From Anaerolineaceae bacterium (GTDB taxonomy: Bacteria > Chloroflexota > Anaerolineae > Anaerolineales > Anaerolineaceae), in the NCBI GenBank assembly GCA_016927865.1, contig JAFGLU010000122.1, forward strand, positions 18,356 through 82,355: DNA of 64,000 bases, written 5' to 3'. Below the pieces are notes generated by a model. That model was given only the letters and a program-made list of their open reading frames with translations, was not told the origin of the DNA and searched no databases. Below are positions 1 through 7,276 of this stretch, piece after piece. Positions within the stretch are counted from its first letter, which is position 1; every line of letters starts with the position of its first letter. The translations under genes and the position numbers were made by a program.

Positions 1-1762
1 CGAACACCTTCTGCAGCAAGGCCCGATAGCCCTGGTCGAAGTACGAATCCTGCCCAGAGTCCTGGTCGGCCCCATACCACCAGAACCAGTCCGAGCCTTC
101 CGCCAGGTACATGTAATCCTTTGCCAGTTCCAGGTCTTCGGGCGAAACGGACTTCACCCCGCGCTCATAATCAGCCAGCACCGCGCGGGTCTGGCCCAGG
201 TAGTTCCAGGCCGTGTTTTCTTCGCTCTCCCCAATCCAGGTATCGTAGTTGGGGCTGAACCACGCCCCAGGGAACAAGTCTTCGATCACGCGCTGCTCGG
301 GAAATTTTGCCAGGTATTCGGACGGCGTGATGGTTTCAATGCCCTCGGTCTCGGAAAACAGGCGGTACATCTCGCTGAGAAAATCGATGGCGTCGTTGTC
401 ATAATTCTCCCAGGCGTTTTCCCCGTCCAAAATGATGCTGACCACATGCGGGCCTTCAGCGCCCTCTTCCTGCAACTGCGCGCGGATGTTTTCCAGGCGG
501 CGCATCAAATCCTCGGCCCCGGCCTTGCCGCTCATCCCCGAGTAGTTGAAGCCAAGTTGATCGGAGATCACTCCGTCGCGGAAGAACACCGCCATCTGGT
601 TGCCCGACCGGTCTTTGACGTAATAGGGTCGGTACAAATCATCCGCCTCCTGCACGGTTTCTTGCCCGTCTCGGGTGAAGCTGCCCAAGCCCAAGGACTT
701 GGCCAGCACCGGCTCGCCGGTCGCCATCCACTGGTACCCCGCATCGATGATAAAGGGCACCACCAACTGCGCCACAGAGCCTTCTCCGGGCCACAATCCG
801 CGCGGGGCCTGTCCAAAGATGTCTTCGTAGATCTCCACGCTCTTTTCCAAATGCACCACCGCATCCGCCGGGTACATGAACGGGTCGGGCAGTTCTGAAG
901 CAGGGTTGCCAACCTGCTGTAGAGCCGTGTTGGTGATCAACGGCAAAATTGGATGTGCGTAGGGCGTGGTAATGACCTCAATCTGCCCAGCTTGCTGCAT
1001 CTCGGCATGCAAGGGCAGGATTTCGCCCATCACCTGAAGCACATGATCGAAGACGATCTGTTTGTCTTCCTCGCTGAAGCCTTCGCCCTTATCCACCAGG
1101 GCATTCAAAGGTTTGTCCGCCAAAATGCTAGGGTCAAACCAGGCCATGTTGAACCAGATTTGCAGGTCGCGGTAATCCTGCTCGGTGAACGTTTCCAGAG
1201 CCTTGTTGATCGAGGCTGCATCGCCGCTGCCGCGCTTGTCCAGCAGTTCTTGATAGCGCGGGTAGCGCGCCAGAATTTTCTTCCAGTTCACGTCGAAGAA
1301 ACGCTCCAGAATAAAACGCTGCTCTTCCTCGGTCAGTTCCGCAGCAGGCTTTTCCGCCATCACCCAATAGAGGTCCTTGGCTCCGTTCTCCAGGTAGTCC
1401 TGAATCTGGCGAATGAGCACCGGTGTAAAGTTAAACGTAACATGCACATCCGGGTACTGGCGCACCAGGGCGGCCATATCGTAGTAATCCTTGGTGCCAT
1501 GTACGCGCACCCAGGGTCGGGTGTAGACCCCGTTGTCGTCTTTATAATACAGCGGTTGGTGCTGGTGCCAGACCAAATTCACATATAGCGTTTCCGCTTC
1601 CACTGCCGCCGCGGTAGGCGTGACAGCAGCCGCCTCGGTCGGACGGGCCGTCGCGCTGGGAGCGGCGGTCGGCACAGCCGTGGGCGTAGGGGTGCCCTGG
1701 CAGGCGGTTAATATCAGCGACAAAACGACCAACAACTGGAACATCCACGCGATTCGTTTCAT
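1..1762 (-). CDS. GH57-family glycoside hydrolase, secreted lipoprotein (3' end cut by window edge)
   Basis: Partial gene. It starts at ATG 1762 after a GGAGG ribosome site and is open to base 1, giving about 587 residues. The N-terminus is a lipoprotein signal (hydrophobic run ending LILTAC, lipid-accepting Cys near residue 23) followed by a Thr/Pro/Ala linker, so the enzyme should be anchored outside the membrane. The mature part opens with NLVWHQHQPLYY, the first conserved GH57 motif. Further on lie GLWPGEGSV, which fits the motif holding the nucleophile Glu, and ILDGENAWENY, which fits the motif holding the acid Asp. GH57 enzymes act on alpha-glucans with retention of configuration. Substrate (amylase, amylopullulanase or branching) cannot be told from this part. 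It is transcribed divergently from lipM across a palindrome-containing spacer. Confidence 0.85.
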   Translation of the reverse strand, partial: MKRIAWMFQLLVVLSLILTACQGTPTPTAVPTAAPSATARPTEAAAVTPTAAAVEAETLYVNLVWHQHQPLYYKDDNGVYTRPWVRVHGTKDYYDMAALVRQYPDVHVTFNFTPVLIRQIQDYLENGAKDLYWVMAEKPAAELTEEEQRFILERFFDVNWKKILARYPRYQELLDKRGSGDAASINKALETFTEQDYRDLQIWFNMAWFDPSILADKPLNALVDKGEGFSEEDKQIVFDHVLQVMGEILPLHAEMQQAGQIEVITTPYAHPILPLITNTALQQVGNPASELPDPFMYPADAVVHLEKSVEIYEDIFGQAPRGLWPGEGSVAQLVVPFIIDAGYQWMATGEPVLAKSLGLGSFTRDGQETVQEADDLYRPYYVKDRSGNQMAVFFRDGVISDQLGFNYSGMSGKAGAEDLMRRLENIRAQLQEEGAEGPHVVSIILDGENAWENYDNDAIDFLSEMYRLFSETEGIETITPSEYLAKFPEQRVIEDLFPGAWFSPNYDTWIGESEENTAWNYLGQTRAVLADYERGVKSVSPEDLELAKDYMYLAEGSDWFWWYGADQDSGQDSYFDQGYRALLQKVF

Positions 1763-1849
1763 TTCAAAATTCCTCCGCTGTTGCCCCTTCGCAAACATCC
1801 TGTCGAGATTGCTATTTCAAATTAAAGTTGTACAAACTTTTGCCTGATA

Positions 1850-1855
1850 ATTATA
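1850..1855 (-). promoter_or_regulatory. -10 box for the GH57 gene
   Basis: TATAAT on the minus strand, about 88 nt before the GH57 start codon. No good -35 is seen. The 13-bp palindrome at 1858-1870 occupies the space where RNA polymerase would contact upstream DNA. Confidence 0.5.
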
Positions 1856-1857
1856 AC

Positions 1858-1870
1858 CCAGGTCACCTGG
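1858..1870. promoter_or_regulatory. Palindrome CCAGGT-C-ACCTGG between divergent promoters, possible operator
   Basis: A perfect 6-1-6 inverted repeat sits exactly between the -10 box of the GH57 gene (1850-1855, minus) and the -10 box of lipM (1883-1888, plus). A protein bound here would overlap both promoters. The operator role is inferred from position only. Confidence 0.35.
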
Positions 1871-1882
1871 ACGCTTTTCCTG

Positions 1883-1888
1883 TATAAT
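1883..1888 (+). promoter_or_regulatory. -10 box of lipM, consistent with a leaderless mRNA
   Basis: A perfect TATAAT ends 7 nt before the lipM ATG, so transcription should begin at or next to the start codon. There is no Shine-Dalgarno sequence in the 7-nt gap. Confidence 0.6.
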
Positions 1889-1895
1889 ACCGCCT

Positions 1896-2717
1896 ATGAC
1901 CAATCCCTGGCGTCTCCTCACTCACCCTCCCGCCCTTGGCGCGTGGAACATGGCCGTCGACGAAGCCATACTCGAAGCGGCAGGGCGCGGCGATTCGCCG
2001 CCCACCTTGCGCCTCTACGCCTGGACCCCGGCCTGCCTCTCCCTTGGCTATGCGCAAAACGCCGCCGACGTGGACCATGCCGCTCTGGCGCAAGCCGGTT
2101 GGGTTCTGGTTCGCCGCCCCACCGGCGGGCGCGCCGTCCTGCACACCGACGAGCTGACTTATTCCGTCATTGCCCCCCTCAAAGAGCCCATCGTCGCCGG
2201 CACCATCCTCGAATCCTATAGCCGCCTGTCCAAGGCCCTCCTGGCAGCCCTGGAACTGCTCGGCCTGCCTGCCCGTGCCGATAAAGAATACCTCGATCCT
2301 GGGCAAGCCAAAACCAACGGCCCGGTCTGCTTCGAGGTTCCTTCCAACTACGAAATCACCGTCTCCGGGAAAAAGCTCATCGGCAGCGCTCAGGCCCGCC
2401 GCCTGGGAGGCGTGCTCCAGCACGGCTCCCTGCCCCTCTTTGGCGACCTGACTCGCATCACCCGCGTGTTGGGCTATCCCAATGAAGCCACGCGCCAACA
2501 AGCCGCCGAGCGCCTCCTAGAGCACGCCACCACCACCGAAGCCGTGTTGGGCTACCCCCTGGAATGGGAAAGCGCGGCCCATGCCTTTGCCCGCGCTTTC
2601 AAGAACACATTTAATATTGAACTGGTTCCCGGCGAATTGACCACCGCCGAACAGCAGCGCACCGCCGAACTCAGCGCCGAAAAATACGCCAACCCCGAGT
2701 GGTTGATGCGGTTATAA
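1896..2717 (+). CDS. lipM: Octanoyl-[GcvH]:protein N-octanoyltransferase / lipoate-protein ligase family
   Basis: 273 residues of the BPL_LplA_LipB family, which moves octanoyl or lipoyl groups to lipoyl domains of dehydrogenase complexes and GcvH in the cytoplasm. The core motif RRPTGGRAVLH is at residues 73-83 and the substrate-binding Lys lies in SGKKLIGSAQ (about 159-160). Cys145, in VCFEVPSNYEI, fits the catalytic Cys that marks LipM-type octanoyltransferases and is absent from ATP-dependent LplA ligases, so I favour LipM. The start follows a TATAAT box by 7 nt with no ribosome site, which suggests a leaderless message. A LplA-type ligase is the alternative. No lipA is in the window. Confidence 0.85.
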   Translation: MTNPWRLLTHPPALGAWNMAVDEAILEAAGRGDSPPTLRLYAWTPACLSLGYAQNAADVDHAALAQAGWVLVRRPTGGRAVLHTDELTYSVIAPLKEPIVAGTILESYSRLSKALLAALELLGLPARADKEYLDPGQAKTNGPVCFEVPSNYEITVSGKKLIGSAQARRLGGVLQHGSLPLFGDLTRITRVLGYPNEATRQQAAERLLEHATTTEAVLGYPLEWESAAHAFARAFKNTFNIELVPGELTTAEQQRTAELSAEKYANPEWLMRL

Positions 2718-2746
2718 AGCACCTGCTCACCGGTGTTGGGGGAGTT

Positions 2747-2801
2747 CCCTAATTTGAGGTATAGGTGGGTGCTTCGCACCCACCTATACCTCAAATTAGG
2801 G
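2747..2801. terminator. Perfect 26-bp-stem hairpin (copy A of a repeat family)
   Basis: Two perfectly complementary 26-nt arms (2747-2772 and 2776-2801) flank a TTC loop, followed on the plus strand by a CTTTTT tract. It lies between the convergent lipM and DUF4230 genes and probably ends transcription from lipM, perhaps from both sides. Its outer AATTTGAG and inner GTGGGTGC segments recur in the hairpin at 10457-10509. Confidence 0.7.
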
Positions 2802-2811
2802 CTTTTTCACT

Positions 2812-3483
2812 TTACTCTTCCACAAACACCACGTCGCCAAAACCCAGCCCGCGCAGCAAGCGTCCCAGGTAGTTTTCGGCGTTTTGCCGCGCCAGGTCCA
2901 AAATCCCGTCGTCCACGGCCGCCTTGAGGATTTCATTCTCGGCCGCCTCGCGCGCCGTCTTCTCCAGGTTCACATCTCCCTTGGTCAGCAGGCCCGTTTC
3001 GCGGTCATAAACATAGGATTTCTCATTATCCAGCGCCGCGACGAACACTTCCGGCTCCGGCAAGCGCACGTACACGATCGTGCCTTCAATCCACAGGTCC
3101 TCCGGCATCATCTTTTCCAGGTCGATGCCCCCAATCACCACCCCGTGGCCCACAAACAGCAGCCGGTCGCCAAACAAGAAGCCCAATTCATTCTGCCCAA
3201 TCTCAGCGGTGATCACCTTCTCCACGCTGTACTGGATGGTTTCCAGCCGGGCCAGCGAGCGCACCTCCTGGATGATCGTCACCGGGTCCGGGATCACCGT
3301 CGGCGTGGGATGCATGAATTCCGCCACCTTGGTCTGCACGGTCTGGTTGGCCTGTTCAAACGGCTGCACGGCGGCTTTCACGGTGTTTTCCATCATCGTC
3401 TTCACCACCAGAATCATCCCTACACCGATGATCGCTAAAATCAGCAGGGCGCCAATGAATACCGCCCCTTTTCTTCGATCCAT
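2812..3483 (-). CDS. DUF4230 domain protein, membrane-anchored
   Basis: 223 residues from ATG 3483, which follows AAGGAG by 8 nt; a GTG at 3507 is a weaker alternative because that same ribosome site lies inside its reading frame. One N-terminal membrane segment (about residues 7-27) is followed by a helical stretch, a Pro/Thr linker (HPTPTVIPDP) and a globular part with the pattern typical of DUF4230 (VRSLARLETIQYSVEKV, then VGHGVVIGGIDL). The globular part should lie outside the membrane. The function of DUF4230 is not known. It stands alone on the minus strand, convergent to lipM and divergent from the PhnD-like gene. Confidence 0.75.
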   Translation of the reverse strand: MDRRKGAVFIGALLILAIIGVGMILVVKTMMENTVKAAVQPFEQANQTVQTKVAEFMHPTPTVIPDPVTIIQEVRSLARLETIQYSVEKVITAEIGQNELGFLFGDRLLFVGHGVVIGGIDLEKMMPEDLWIEGTIVYVRLPEPEVFVAALDNEKSYVYDRETGLLTKGDVNLEKTAREAAENEILKAAVDDGILDLARQNAENYLGRLLRGLGFGDVVFVEE

Positions 3484-3577
3484 GATTGTTACTCCTTTCG
3501 TAACCACTCAGCCAGAGGTGTAAAAGACGAAACTTCGTTCAATCTCTGGCAGCTACCTCTTTTCCTTACTTATTGAT

Positions 3578-3583
3578 TATAAT
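3578..3583 (+). promoter_or_regulatory. -10 box before the PhnD-like gene
   Basis: TATAAT ends 8 nt before the TTG start codon at 3592, with no Shine-Dalgarno between. This suggests a leaderless or nearly leaderless message. Confidence 0.5.
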
Positions 3584-3591
3584 CCATTCCA

Positions 3592-4677
3592 TTGAAACAC
3601 ACTTTTGACCCCTGCCCCCCCCATCCGGCAGCCACGCGCCGCCGAAGACAGCCTATCCTCCGGGCTTTTGCGGCTTTGCTCGTGTGCATGGCGTTCCTCA
3701 GCGGCTGCCTGGGCGAAGATCCCGAAGTTGGCCCCGAACCGGCCTACACGCCCACCCCCACTCCCACGCTCACCCCAACGGTCACCCCCCACCCTCTGGG
3801 CAGCCCAGGCAACCCGCTCATCCTGGCGGCGGTCACAGGGGTTTCGCCCGATTCCTTCGTGCCCAGCCAGGACTTGGCCGCCCAGCTCACCAGCCTCACC
3901 GGGTTCACCGTCACAGCCCGCGAGTTCTCCACCTACGAGGACGTCCTCCTCAACCTGTCCAACGGCGATGCCCACATCACCTGGATGCCGCCGCTCACCT
4001 ATCTGTTGGCTGCCCGGCGCGGAATCGCCGAAGCCGCCTTGCTTACCAACCACTTCGGCGTCTACCTCTACGGCACCCAGATCATGGCCCATGTAGCCTC
4101 GGGCTTCACCCCCTACTACGACCCGATCAACGGTGAAAACACCGCCGAGCCGGATGTCGCCCTGGCCCAATTGGCCGGCAAACGCCCCTGTTATGTCGAC
4201 CCCGGCTCCACCGCCGGTTACGTGGTCCCCGCCGGGCTGCTGGCCACCGCCCAAGTGCCGGTTCTCGAGCCTGCCTTCGTCCAGGGCCACCCGTCCGTAG
4301 TTCGCGCCTTATATATCCAAGGCGTGTGCGACTTCGGCGCCACCTTCTCCATTTCCGGCGACCCGCGCACCTCGGATAGCGTCCTCCGCGATCTGCTGGA
4401 CGCCCAAAACCGCGTCGTCATCCTCTACCAGAGTGACGCGGTCATCCCCAACCTCAACCTTTCCTACCTCTCCGGCATGCCCGAAGAGATGCGCTACAGC
4501 TTGAACACGGCCTTTCTCGATCTGGCCGGAACCCCTGCAGGCCGCGACTTGCTCACCGCCTCAGCGGGCGAGTACCAGGTGGAAGCCCTGCGCGCCATCG
4601 ACGATACCGCGTACGATCCGCTGCGCCAATTGGTTGAGGCCATCGATCTAAACCTGGGCCAACTGATCGGTAGATAA
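3592..4677 (+). CDS. PhnD-like phosphate/phosphonate ABC transporter substrate-binding lipoprotein
   Basis: 361 residues from a TTG start. No later start keeps the signal peptide whole. An Arg-rich n-region and hydrophobic stretch lead to the lipobox LSGC with the lipidated Cys at about residue 39, followed by a long Pro/Thr linker. The remainder has the two-lobe binding-protein pattern of the PhnD-like group: an N-terminal strand (LILAAVTG), then TSLTGFTVTAREFSTYEDVL and an NGDAHITWMPP segment. It would bind an oxyanion or organophosphorus ligand outside the cell. No permease or ATPase gene is adjacent, so it is an orphan here and could instead act as a sensor-type binding protein. The ligand is not predictable from sequence alone. 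Confidence 0.75.
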   Translation: MKHTFDPCPPHPAATRRRRQPILRAFAALLVCMAFLSGCLGEDPEVGPEPAYTPTPTPTLTPTVTPHPLGSPGNPLILAAVTGVSPDSFVPSQDLAAQLTSLTGFTVTAREFSTYEDVLLNLSNGDAHITWMPPLTYLLAARRGIAEAALLTNHFGVYLYGTQIMAHVASGFTPYYDPINGENTAEPDVALAQLAGKRPCYVDPGSTAGYVVPAGLLATAQVPVLEPAFVQGHPSVVRALYIQGVCDFGATFSISGDPRTSDSVLRDLLDAQNRVVILYQSDAVIPNLNLSYLSGMPEEMRYSLNTAFLDLAGTPAGRDLLTASAGEYQVEALRAIDDTAYDPLRQLVEAIDLNLGQLIGR

Positions 4678-4710
4678 CCCGTTGGCCCGGGCGCATTCCA
4701 ACCTTTGCCT

Positions 4711-5385
4711 ATGCTTAAGAAACTTTTCAAAATGATCTGGGATTTATTTTGGTACGTCACCATTGCCGCGCTGTTGATCCTCGGCATCCCGCGCCTGGTC
4801 ACCATGCTCTATGCCGCCCCGCGCACCTATGCGCTGGATGATGCGCCCACCGCGCCCGCCGCGGTGGTCTTTGGCGCCGGCCTCTATCGAGACGGCACCC
4901 CCACCCCCGTCCTGCGCGACCGGGTGGCTACCGCCGCCCAGTTGTACTTTGCCGGGAAGGTAGAAAAGATCCTCATGAGCGGCGACAATCGCTTCGTCGA
5001 TTACAACGAGCCCGCCGCCATGTTCAATTATGCTGTCGAGCTGGGCGTGCCCGCCGAGGATATTGTCCTCGACTACGCCGGACGGCGCACCTACGACACC
5101 TGCTACCGGGCCGGGGCCATCTTTGGGCTAGATGACGTCATCCTGGTCACCCAGAAGTTCCACCTCCCCCGCGCTGTCTTCCTGTGCAACCAGATGGGTA
5201 CCCACGCCGTGGGCGTTGATGCGGACCGCCGCTACTATTTGCGCAGGTCGCGCCTCATCTGGAACATCCGCGAAACCCCTGCCACGCTGGTTGCCCTGGT
5301 AGAAGCCTGGGTGACCAAGCCGCTGCCCGTGTTGGGCAATTTTGAGCCCATTTTCCCATCCGACGATACCGTCCGCTCCGAATAA
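4711..5385 (+). CDS. SanA/YdcF-type DUF218 envelope protein
   Basis: 224 residues from ATG 4711 (a TTG at 4705 is also possible; neither has a clear ribosome site). One N-terminal membrane segment (about residues 10-33) precedes a DUF218 domain: AAVVFGAGL, then RVATAAQLYFAGKVEKILMSG, EDIVLDYAGRRTYDTCYRA and VTQKFHLPRAVFLC. Proteins of the SanA/ElyC group affect envelope integrity and resistance to some drugs, but their chemistry is unsettled. It follows the PhnD-like gene after 33 nt on the same strand and may be co-transcribed. Confidence 0.8.
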   Translation: MLKKLFKMIWDLFWYVTIAALLILGIPRLVTMLYAAPRTYALDDAPTAPAAVVFGAGLYRDGTPTPVLRDRVATAAQLYFAGKVEKILMSGDNRFVDYNEPAAMFNYAVELGVPAEDIVLDYAGRRTYDTCYRAGAIFGLDDVILVTQKFHLPRAVFLCNQMGTHAVGVDADRRYYLRRSRLIWNIRETPATLVALVEAWVTKPLPVLGNFEPIFPSDDTVRSE

Positions 5386-5495
5386 GGGTCAATGGGAATC
5401 AACGTGGAGAAACACCTACCACGGCAACTCCCAAAGAGCCCCGAATAATTCGGAGCGGTGGCATTAATCTTGCATCTTACCCCAATGGAGGATCG

Positions 5496-6065
5496 ATGGA
5501 TCGCAACCAGGCTTTAGCAATTGTTCAAGAATACATCCAGGCTCCCGGGCTGATCAACCACATGCTCTGCGTCGAAGCCGCCATGCGCTTCTATGCCGAG
5601 AAACTCGGCCAGGATGTCGAACTGTGGGGCCTCACCGGGCTGCTGCACGACTTTGACTGGGAAATTCACCCCACGCTGGAAGGGCATCCCCTCGAAGGCG
5701 CGCCTATTCTGCGCCAGCGCGGCGTTTCCGAAGAAGTCATCCGCGCCATCCTTTCCCACGGGCAGTGCGGGGTAGAGCGCGTCTCGCTCATGGAAAAAGC
5801 CCTGTTGGCCTGCGATGAGATCACCGGCCTGATCACCGCCGTGACCCTGGTACGCCCTTCGCGCTCGCTCTACGATCTGAGCGCTTCCTCCGTCAAAAAG
5901 AAATGGAAGGACAAAGCCTTTGCCGCCGGCACCAACCGCGAGGAAATGGCCGAAGCGGCAGCCGATTTTGGGGTGGAGTTGTGGGAGCACGTTGACAATG
6001 TGATCCTCGCCATGCGCCGCATCGCCCCCCAACTCGGCCTCGAGGGCAACATACCCCCGGCATGA
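5496..6065 (+). CDS. HD-domain phosphohydrolase-like protein
   Basis: 189 residues with a good ribosome site (GGAGG, 6 nt before ATG). An HD fold is indicated by His22, the His51-Asp52 pair in LLHDFDW, a later His in ILSHGQCG and an Asp in ACDEITG, the spacing expected for a metal-dependent phosphohydrolase of the HDIG type. The substrate is unknown. The stop codon overlaps the next gene's start in an ATGA, so the two are translationally coupled. Confidence 0.75.
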   Translation: MDRNQALAIVQEYIQAPGLINHMLCVEAAMRFYAEKLGQDVELWGLTGLLHDFDWEIHPTLEGHPLEGAPILRQRGVSEEVIRAILSHGQCGVERVSLMEKALLACDEITGLITAVTLVRPSRSLYDLSASSVKKKWKDKAFAAGTNREEMAEAAADFGVELWEHVDNVILAMRRIAPQLGLEGNIPPA

Positions 6066-7168
6066 ACCTAAACGGACGTGGCTTCTACATCTGGAAGATA
6101 GCAAATTGCGAAGGCGGCGACCCTGAGCGTATTGCCGAAACGGCTCTGCAAGCGCGCCTCAGCCACGTTTTAATCAAAGTTGCCGATTGGTACAGACCCT
6201 ATAACATCACCCCCTCTGGCGCCGACCTGGTGCCGCCGCTGGTGAATGCGCTGCGCAAGCGCGGCATCCAGGCCTGGGGCTGGCAGTATATCTACGGCTC
6301 CGAACCGGCCCGCGAAGCCCAAATGGCTGCCCGCCGCATTCAAGAGCTGGACCTGGATGGATTTGTTATTGACGCGGAAATCGAATACGAGCAGCCCCGC
6401 CGCTCCGAAGATGCCAAGCGCTACTGTGGTAATCTGCGCGCTGCCATTCCTTCGCTGCCCATCGCACTCAGTTCCTTCCGCTTTCCCACCCTGCATATGG
6501 CCCTTCCCTGGAAAATATTCCTCGAGCATGTCGACTTCGCCATGCCCCAGGTTTACTGGGAAAAATCCCACAACCCCGGCGACCAGCTCAAACGCACCGT
6601 ACGCGAATACCGCAATCTGGCGCCCGTGCGGCCCATCTTCCCCACCGGCGCGGCTTACAAATGGGGCGGCTGGAAGCCCACCACCGCTGACCTGATCGAA
6701 TACCTGCGCACGGTCGAAGAGATTGGCCTGCCCGGAACTAACTTTTGGGTCTGGGAGCAGTGCCGCCGCGACCTGCCCGAGTTCTGGGAGCTCATCGCTC
6801 AACCCGAGTTACCCGAGCCTGAAAAGCCCCCCGAACCGCCTAAGGAACTCCTCGAACAGTATTTCGACGCGCTCAATGCCCGCGATCTGGCCGCGCTGGC
6901 CGCCCTCTACCACCCCAAGGCCGTCCACATCACCGCCGAGCGAACCCTGCAGGGACCGCTTTCCATCCGCGCCTGGGCCGGACAGTGGCTGGAGCAGCAG
7001 CTTCCCAACGCCCGCTTCGCCCTAACCGGCCAAACCAAGACCCTGTTCGGCCGTTCCTTCACCTGGAAAGCCGACTCGGCCAACGCAAAAATCCCCCAGG
7101 GCCGAGATACCATCACCCTGAGGGACGACAAAATCCTCTACCACTACAGCGCATTCAAGATTGTGTAA
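6062..7168 (+). CDS. TIM-barrel hydrolase-like protein fused to an NTF2/SnoaL-like domain
   Basis: 368 residues, start overlapping the HD gene by ATGA. Residues about 1-240 look like a (beta/alpha)8 glycoside-hydrolase-like domain: RGFYIWK at the first strand, VLIKVADWY, AWGWQYIYG, then LDGFVIDAEIEYE with acidic residues at a strand end, VDFAMPQVYW and NFWVWEQ. A Pro/Glu-rich linker (PEPEKPPEPP) leads to about 110 C-terminal residues resembling an NTF2/SnoaL-like domain (YFDALNARDLAALAALYHPKAV). There is no signal peptide, so it is probably cytoplasmic. No substrate can be assigned and I do not recognise a named family. Confidence 0.6.
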   Translation: MNLNGRGFYIWKIANCEGGDPERIAETALQARLSHVLIKVADWYRPYNITPSGADLVPPLVNALRKRGIQAWGWQYIYGSEPAREAQMAARRIQELDLDGFVIDAEIEYEQPRRSEDAKRYCGNLRAAIPSLPIALSSFRFPTLHMALPWKIFLEHVDFAMPQVYWEKSHNPGDQLKRTVREYRNLAPVRPIFPTGAAYKWGGWKPTTADLIEYLRTVEEIGLPGTNFWVWEQCRRDLPEFWELIAQPELPEPEKPPEPPKELLEQYFDALNARDLAALAALYHPKAVHITAERTLQGPLSIRAWAGQWLEQQLPNARFALTGQTKTLFGRSFTWKADSANAKIPQGRDTITLRDDKILYHYSAFKIV

Positions 7169-7186
7169 GGGTAATTCGGGAGTAGT

Positions 7187-7204
7187 GGCAGTTCATGAAC
7201 TGCC
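7187..7204. repeat. Palindromic repeat with GTTCATGAAC core (copy 1)
   Basis: Perfect 18-bp palindrome 19 nt after the stop of the TIM-barrel gene. Related palindromes with the same core are at 48931-48952 and 49377-49404. Confidence 0.65.
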
Positions 7205-7230
7205 CCCACACCCGATTTGACGTCATCCGC

Positions 7231-7266
7231 AAGACCCTAAGGGTTTCGGAAAACCCTTAGGGTCTT
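7231..7266. terminator. Bidirectional intrinsic terminator between convergent genes
   Basis: A perfect 16-bp stem (7231-7246 with 7251-7266) and a 4-nt CGGA loop, with A and T runs on its arms, lie between the plus-strand TIM-barrel gene and the minus-strand gyrA. The symmetry suits termination from both sides. Confidence 0.7.
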
Positions 7267-7276
7267 CTTGTAGTAC

